The position numbers and the translations under genes are program-made. A stretch of 11,098 nucleotides of DNA from Gammaproteobacteria bacterium (lineage in GTDB: Bacteria; Pseudomonadota; Gammaproteobacteria; Cardiobacteriales; Wohlfahrtiimonadaceae), in NCBI GenBank assembly GCA_003864535.1, contig BHEQ01000048.1, positions 1 through 11,098 on the forward strand, written 5' to 3'. Each line of letters starts with the position of its first letter. Within the stretch, counting starts at the first letter, position 1. Under the pieces are notes generated by a model. It was not told the DNA's origin. It made no database searches and saw only the letters and a list, made by a program, of their open reading frames with translations. Below are positions 6,963-11,098 of the stretch, in pieces.

Positions 6963-7709
6963 TTATAGCGGTATATTAAAATTCTTATATTCAGGATAAA
7001 CCTGCGCTAAAAGCGCATAAAACCGCACACTATGATTCATTTCTTTTAAATGGCAAAGTTCATGAAAAATAACCGCATCAATCTTAGTAAGATCAAGCTG
7101 CATGAGCTTTGCATTTAAATTAATATTACCCAAAGACGAACAACTCCCCCAGCGTGACCTTTGCCATTTTATTTTTAGATTAGGCGCTACTAACACCCAC
7201 CTGCATTGCTGTGCACATTCTTGTAAACGCTGCGGTAGATAATTTTTAGCTTCTTGGATCAACCAATTCTTTAAGGTTAATTGTTGTATTTCATCAAAAT
7301 CATGCGGTAAACACATCCCATTATAATAAAAAGTTATCATTTTATTTTCATGATTAACAGTATGATATTGTTTTACTTGATATTGAGGCAGAAAACACCG
7401 TCTAATATGATATTTTTTGCCCATAAACCAAATTATATCAGCCTTAACCAGAGTATTTAAAGAATGCGTAATTGGCGCAGTGCCAAGCTCAGATTCTGTG
7501 CTTTTAGGTTTTATTCTATCTAAAATCCAGTCTTGTATTTTCTGTATATACGTGATTATTTCCGCAGCTAACACACGCTTATCATGCCGAATTACTAATT
7601 CTGTTTTAGCATAAATAATAGCTTTTAATCTATATTTTCCATGCTTTTTAGTTTCGCAACGATAAAAAACTTGCTGATTATTTAAGATAATTGATTTTAT
7701 AGGGTTCAT
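6963..7709 (-). CDS. YgjP/DUF45-family zinc metalloprotease-like protein
   Basis: This 248-residue cytoplasmic protein has no signal peptide or membrane segment. The C-terminal third carries the family signature RSRWGSCSSLGNINLNAKL (about 185-202). The zinc-binding HELCH (216-220) follows, then the third histidine in KEMNHS (His226) and F-Y-LLAQVYPEY. This is the arrangement of the YgjP-like domain (DUF45, related to WLM/SprT-type zincins), so a peptidase fold with Glu217 as catalytic base is expected. The N-terminal half (FYRCETKKHGKYRLKAIIYAK, about 15-35, and a later WILDRI) matches the usual beta-rich part. Length is typical. Substrate and role are not known for the family; E. coli YgjP is not essential as far as I recall. 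The ATG has no obvious Shine-Dalgarno sequence. Repeat-filled gaps on both sides suggest it is transcribed alone. Confidence 0.87.
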   Translation of the reverse strand: MNPIKSIILNNQQVFYRCETKKHGKYRLKAIIYAKTELVIRHDKRVLAAEIITYIQKIQDWILDRIKPKSTESELGTAPITHSLNTLVKADIIWFMGKKYHIRRCFLPQYQVKQYHTVNHENKMITFYYNGMCLPHDFDEIQQLTLKNWLIQEAKNYLPQRLQECAQQCRWVLVAPNLKIKWQRSRWGSCSSLGNINLNAKLMQLDLTKIDAVIFHELCHLKEMNHSVRFYALLAQVYPEYKNFNIPL

Positions 7710-7761
7710 GATGTTGGTTTACATTATTTTATCAAGCTTAAGTTAATTTTGAATAGAAATC

Positions 7762-8099
7762 TACATAAATACAAATAAATAAACATAATCATATTGTTAA
7801 TTACAATAAGAATAGTGATATACGCTATTAATACTATTAGATTATTACAAGTTATGTAGATACATATAAATTCTCCTCTATGGAGGGGTGGCAGGCGTAG
7901 CCTGACGGGGTGGTGGCTTATACTAAAAATAAAGGTAAATCATTTGAAAAAACCACCTCGTCCCTACGGGACACCCCTCCATAGAGGGGAATTTCAACCA
8001 AGCAATACAAATAAATAAACAGGATCATATTGTTAATTACGATAAGAATAGTGATATACGCTATTGATACTATTAGATTGTTACAAGTTACATAAATAC
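7762..8099. repeat. Imperfect 91-95 bp direct duplication split by a palindromic element
   Basis: The 95-bp segments 7769-7863 and 8005-8099 align without gaps with eight differences (about 92% identity). The motif TACATAAATAC at 7762-7772 recurs at 8089-8099, with a variant (TATGTAGATAC) at 7853-7863. This fits a tandem array of a 91-bp unit whose second copy was later interrupted. Each copy contains a dyad, AATAGT with ACTATT 16 bases later. It lies in the 393-bp gap between leuS and the metalloprotease-like gene, where I find no credible gene. Confidence 0.85.
7864..8004. mobile_element. Palindromic MITE-like element inserted in the duplicated repeat
   Basis: Terminal inverted repeats of 23 bp lie at 7868-7890 and 7972-7994 and match at 22 positions; the core is CTCTATGGAGGGGTG. 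Inside each arm is a small hairpin (CAGGC-GTA-GCCTG on the left, TCCC-GTA-GGGA on the right) and a GGGTGGT-like block. It has no coding capacity. ATAC occurs on both sides (7860-7863 and 8005-8008); removing the element and one ATAC restores a continuous tandem repeat. That supports insertion with a 4-5 bp target duplication. It is a different family from copies A and B. Confidence 0.72.
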
Positions 8100-8102
8100 T
8101 AA

Positions 8103-10814
8103 TCAAGCCATAACAATATTAATCAACTTATTGGGCACGATAATTACTTTCTTAAGATCTAAACTGCGCTCTAATTCAGGATTATATTGAGTCATAAACT
8201 TCTTAATATTCTCATTACTTAAAGCACTTGCCTCAATCTCAGCCTTACTTGCAGTAGCTGCCACTAAAATTTCACCACGAAGTTTGCCATTTATTTGAAT
8301 GACATACAAAATCTCAGCGCGTATTAAAGCTTGTTTATCAAGCTCTGGGATCGCATAATCTAGAATATTAGCGTTATATAATATCTGCCAAATTTCATGG
8401 CTAATATGTGGCACGATCGGGCTTAGCAGACGCAATAAAATTGAAAATCCTTCAGCTCTAACCAAATCATCTTCATCATTATTCGCAAGTGCTGTTAACA
8501 CATTGAATATTTTCATACTCGCTGAAACAACCGTATTATATTGACGACGCTCATAATCAAATAAAGCTTGCTGCAAGGCTGTATGAATCTCAAGGCGGTG
8601 ACTTTTAGTTTCTTTTTGCTGGATATTATTTAGATTTACAGCCAATACTTGAGGAAGATTAAGTTTTAGATTTTCTAAATGTGTGTGCGCATATGCCCAA
8701 ATACGCTTTAAAAAGCGTTGCGCCCCCTCAACTCCAGAATCTGACCACTCCAAGGATAGCTCAGGAGGGGCACTAAACATCATAAATAAACGTGCAGTAT
8801 CAGCACCATATTGCGCAATAAGCTGCTCTGGATCAACTCCGTTATTTTTGGATTTACTCATTTTGATAGAGCCCATGTAATCTACAGGTAATCCATCTGT
8901 TTTTAAAGTAAATATTTTGTTTTTCAGGTCAACATCAACTTGATCTTTATTAAACCAGCTCTCGCTATTTTCAGTTTTGCGCCGATATGCATCTGCAATT
9001 ACCATACCTTGAGTTAATAGGGCTTTAAAAGGTTCTTTTGGAGCTGTTTTTGGATCACCTAAAAGCCCCTCATCACGCATTAATTTATGAAAAAAGCGTG
9101 CGTATAATAAATGTAGGATCGCATGTTCGATTCCGCCAATATATTGATCCACAGGTAGCCACGCTTTAACTCGCTCATCAAGCATTCCTGTCTTGCAATC
9201 GCTAGATATATAACGCGCAAAATACCACGATGATTCCACAAAAGTGTCCATCGTATCGGTCTCGCGCCGCGCTATTTTCCCGCAAGTTGGGCACTTAACT
9301 TTTGTAAAAGAATCAAGCTTATTTAAAGGGTTACCAGAACCATCAGGAATACAATCGGTTGGTAAAATAACAGGAAGATCTTTTTCAGGTACAGGCACAT
9401 CGCCGCAATCTTCACAATGAATGATTGGAATCGGGCAGCCCCAATAGCGTTGGCGCGAAATCCCCCAGTCACGCAATCTAAATTGAATACGTTCACCACC
9501 TAAGTTTTTAGCAGCTAAATCAGCACCAATTTTAGCAAATGCAGCATCAAAATCAAGATTATCATAACTGCCTGAATTGATTAATTTACTATAATTTGTA
9601 TAACTTTCTTGCCATATTTTAGCATCAAATATATTTGCAGTTAAATCAGATTTATCAGACTTAGATTCATTTATTTGAATGACTTTCTTAATAGGTAAAG
9701 CATAAGCGTTAGCAAACGCAAAATCACGCTCATCGTGAGCAGGAACAGCCATCACCGCCCCTTCGCCATAGCCCATTAAGACATAATTTGCGACCCAAAT
9801 AGGTAAAGGCTCACCAGTTAATGGGTGATTGGCGCATAAACCTGAATCCATACCTTTTTTTGGAGCGGTTGCCATATCCGCCTCACCAGTCCCACCTTTT
9901 TTGCATTCTTCAATAAATGCTTTTAAAAGAGGATTGCTTAAAGCCGCTTTTGTTGCCAAAGGATGCTCAGCTGCAACCGCTAAATAAGTTGCCCCCATTA
10001 AAGTATCTGGGCGTGTCGTAAATACTTTGAGTACGCCTGTTTGAGGACTTGAACTAGCAGGATTATCCTCATTATCTTGATGTTCATATGGAAAACCAAT
10101 TTCCATGCCTTTAGATTTTCCAATCCAATTGCGCTGCATAGTTTTAACTTGTTCGGGCCAGTCTTTTAGATCATCAAGATCATCTAATAATTGATCCGCA
10201 TAATCTGTTATTTTAAAATAATACATCGGGATTTCGCGCCGCTCAATCAGTGCACCAGAACGCCAGCCGCGTCCATCCACCACTTGTTCGTTGGCAAGCA
10301 CAGTTTGATCAACTGGATCCCAATTAACCACGCCGTTTTTACGATAAATAATCCCTTTTTTATATAACTTTAGAAAAAACCACTGCTCCCAACGATAATA
10401 ATCAGGCTCACAAGTTGATAATTCACGCGACCAATCAATCCCAAAACCTAATTGCTTAAGTTGTGCGCGCATATAATCAATATTGCTATTTGTCCATTTT
10501 GCTGGTGATGTTTTATGCGCAATCGCGGCATTCTCAGCTGGCATTCCAAAAGAATCCCATCCCATAGGCTGTAATACATTATACCCTTGCATTTTCATGT
10601 AGCGGCTTAGCACATCACCTATCGTATAATTGCGCACATGCCCCATATGTAAGCGCCCAGATGGATAAGGCAGCATCGAGAGGCAATAATAATTTTTTTG
10701 GTCTTTATCCTCATCACCCGCGTTAAGTCGCATTAATGCTTTAAAAGTTTGATTTTTTTCCCAATAAGCTTGCGCTTTAGATTCAATAACAGCAGGATCA
10801 TAATGCAGATTCAC
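8103..10814 (-). CDS. leuS: Leucyl-tRNA synthetase
   Basis: LeuS attaches leucine to its tRNA in the cytoplasm and edits mischarged products. From GTG at 10814 it has 903 residues. The class-I ATP site HMGH (56-59) follows PYPSGRL. The CP1 editing domain shows the threonine-rich TTRPDT (266-271) and the HDERDF segment (from His360, whose aspartate binds the amino group). A zinc-type cysteine set lies at 467/470 (CEDC) and 508/511 (CPTC). KMSKS is at 651-655, followed by the anticodon-binding helical domain and a C-terminal domain ending at 8103. All key motifs are intact. The GTG start is preferred because GGAG lies six bases upstream, and the product begins at the family's usual YDPAxIE region. 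ATG at 10826 and TTG at 10832 have no Shine-Dalgarno sequence. Length is slightly above the usual roughly 860-880 residues. lptE and holA, which often follow leuS, are not downstream. Confidence 0.97.
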   Translation of the reverse strand: MNLHYDPAVIESKAQAYWEKNQTFKALMRLNAGDEDKDQKNYYCLSMLPYPSGRLHMGHVRNYTIGDVLSRYMKMQGYNVLQPMGWDSFGMPAENAAIAHKTSPAKWTNSNIDYMRAQLKQLGFGIDWSRELSTCEPDYYRWEQWFFLKLYKKGIIYRKNGVVNWDPVDQTVLANEQVVDGRGWRSGALIERREIPMYYFKITDYADQLLDDLDDLKDWPEQVKTMQRNWIGKSKGMEIGFPYEHQDNEDNPASSSPQTGVLKVFTTRPDTLMGATYLAVAAEHPLATKAALSNPLLKAFIEECKKGGTGEADMATAPKKGMDSGLCANHPLTGEPLPIWVANYVLMGYGEGAVMAVPAHDERDFAFANAYALPIKKVIQINESKSDKSDLTANIFDAKIWQESYTNYSKLINSGSYDNLDFDAAFAKIGADLAAKNLGGERIQFRLRDWGISRQRYWGCPIPIIHCEDCGDVPVPEKDLPVILPTDCIPDGSGNPLNKLDSFTKVKCPTCGKIARRETDTMDTFVESSWYFARYISSDCKTGMLDERVKAWLPVDQYIGGIEHAILHLLYARFFHKLMRDEGLLGDPKTAPKEPFKALLTQGMVIADAYRRKTENSESWFNKDQVDVDLKNKIFTLKTDGLPVDYMGSIKMSKSKNNGVDPEQLIAQYGADTARLFMMFSAPPELSLEWSDSGVEGAQRFLKRIWAYAHTHLENLKLNLPQVLAVNLNNIQQKETKSHRLEIHTALQQALFDYERRQYNTVVSASMKIFNVLTALANNDEDDLVRAEGFSILLRLLSPIVPHISHEIWQILYNANILDYAIPELDKQALIRAEILYVIQINGKLRGEILVAATASKAEIEASALSNENIKKFMTQYNPELERSLDLKKVIIVPNKLINIVMA

Positions 10815-10820
10815 AAACAA

Positions 10821-10825
10821 CTCCA
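10821..10825 (-). promoter_or_regulatory. Ribosome binding site that decides the leuS start
   Basis: TGGAG on the minus strand lies six bases before GTG at 10814-10812. It overlaps the in-frame ATG at 10826-10824, which itself has only A/T-rich sequence upstream. This spacing favours GTG as the true initiation codon. Confidence 0.6.
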
Positions 10826-10901
10826 TAATCAATAAATTAATAATTAATAAATTAGTATTTTAAAATTAGTATCTTAAAAATACGTTAAAAAAATAGGATA
10901 A

Positions 10902-10907
10902 ATTATA
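10902..10907 (-). promoter_or_regulatory. Candidate -10 box for leuS
   Basis: A TATAAT hexamer lies about 90 bases before the leuS GTG. No clear -35 is found at 16-18 bases (TATCTT at 17 is poor). The surrounding DNA is mostly A and T, so this is weak evidence. Confidence 0.25.
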
Positions 10908-10995
10908 TAAGAATTATGTTTAACAAGATATCTTGATTTTAAATAAAGATTTTAATATATCCACAAATATCCAAAAAATACCAAAAAAAATAAAC

Positions 10996-11054
10996 ACAAG
11001 ATCAAACATAAAATCATCCATAAAATCACCCAGAAAATCAACAAAAAATCAACA
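10996..11054. repeat. Degenerate 12-bp tandem repeat upstream of leuS
   Basis: About five units follow one another (10996-11007, 11008-11019, 11020-11031, 11032-11043, and a shortened 11044-11054). Each is a variant of ATAAAATCAYCC or AGAAAATCAACA. The two central units differ at a single base. Upstream of it the window runs into A-rich sequence and ends without a recognisable gene. Confidence 0.7.
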
Positions 11055-11098
11055 AAAAACAAAAAAAAATCAATTAATAGTATTGCAAAACTATTTAT

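Noticed and set aside
7918..8106. A 62-codon minus-strand frame between leuS and the metalloprotease-like gene
   Set aside because: It runs through the palindromic element and the duplicated 95-bp segment, has no clear ribosome binding site and resembles no family.
10833..11098. T-box or attenuator leader for leuS
   Set aside because: No T-box core motif, no leucine-codon leader peptide and no terminator/antiterminator pair can be seen; T-boxes are also not expected in this group.

Overview
The window is an AT-rich stretch of a proteobacterial chromosome with seven genes, all on the minus strand. The HemX and HemY family proteins, a small class-I cytochrome c with the c551/c552-type methionine loop, a three-domain DsbD and a bacterial LeuS point to the beta- or gammaproteobacteria. 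The cytochrome leans towards a low-GC betaproteobacterium, but this is inference and no genus is assigned.

In the direction of transcription (high to low coordinates) the layout is as follows. A 5' leader with a degenerate 12-bp repeat precedes leuS (8103-10814). A 393-bp gene-free gap follows, holding a ~91-bp tandem duplication interrupted by a palindromic MITE-like element. Next comes a YgjP/DUF45-type metalloprotease-like gene (6963-7709), then a gap with a second palindromic element and the probable dsbD promoter. After that come dsbD (4769-6721), a disrupted hemD (3833-4725), hemX (2186-3658) and hemY (780-2186). Last are the cytochrome c gene (301-612), a hairpin terminator, a 22-bp tandem repeat and another copy of the palindromic element near the left edge.

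Functionally, dsbD carries electrons across the inner membrane to periplasmic thiol partners, including those of cytochrome c maturation. hemD-hemX-hemY is the usual proteobacterial haem cluster, here without hemC in front; dsbD takes that place. The cytochrome c is a final consumer of haem. HemX and HemY overlap by one base and are co-translated.

The most notable observation is hemD. Both halves of uroporphyrinogen-III synthase are recognisable, but they lie in different frames. They are separated by an expanded simple-sequence tract in which a 5-bp repeat places TGA in all three frames. dsbD also carries an in-frame hexanucleotide expansion in an interdomain linker, so microsatellite growth seems to occur in linkers here. 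I see no phage, CRISPR, toxin-antitoxin, secretion or defence genes, and no clear new biological system; apart from hemD and the repeats this is an ordinary housekeeping region.
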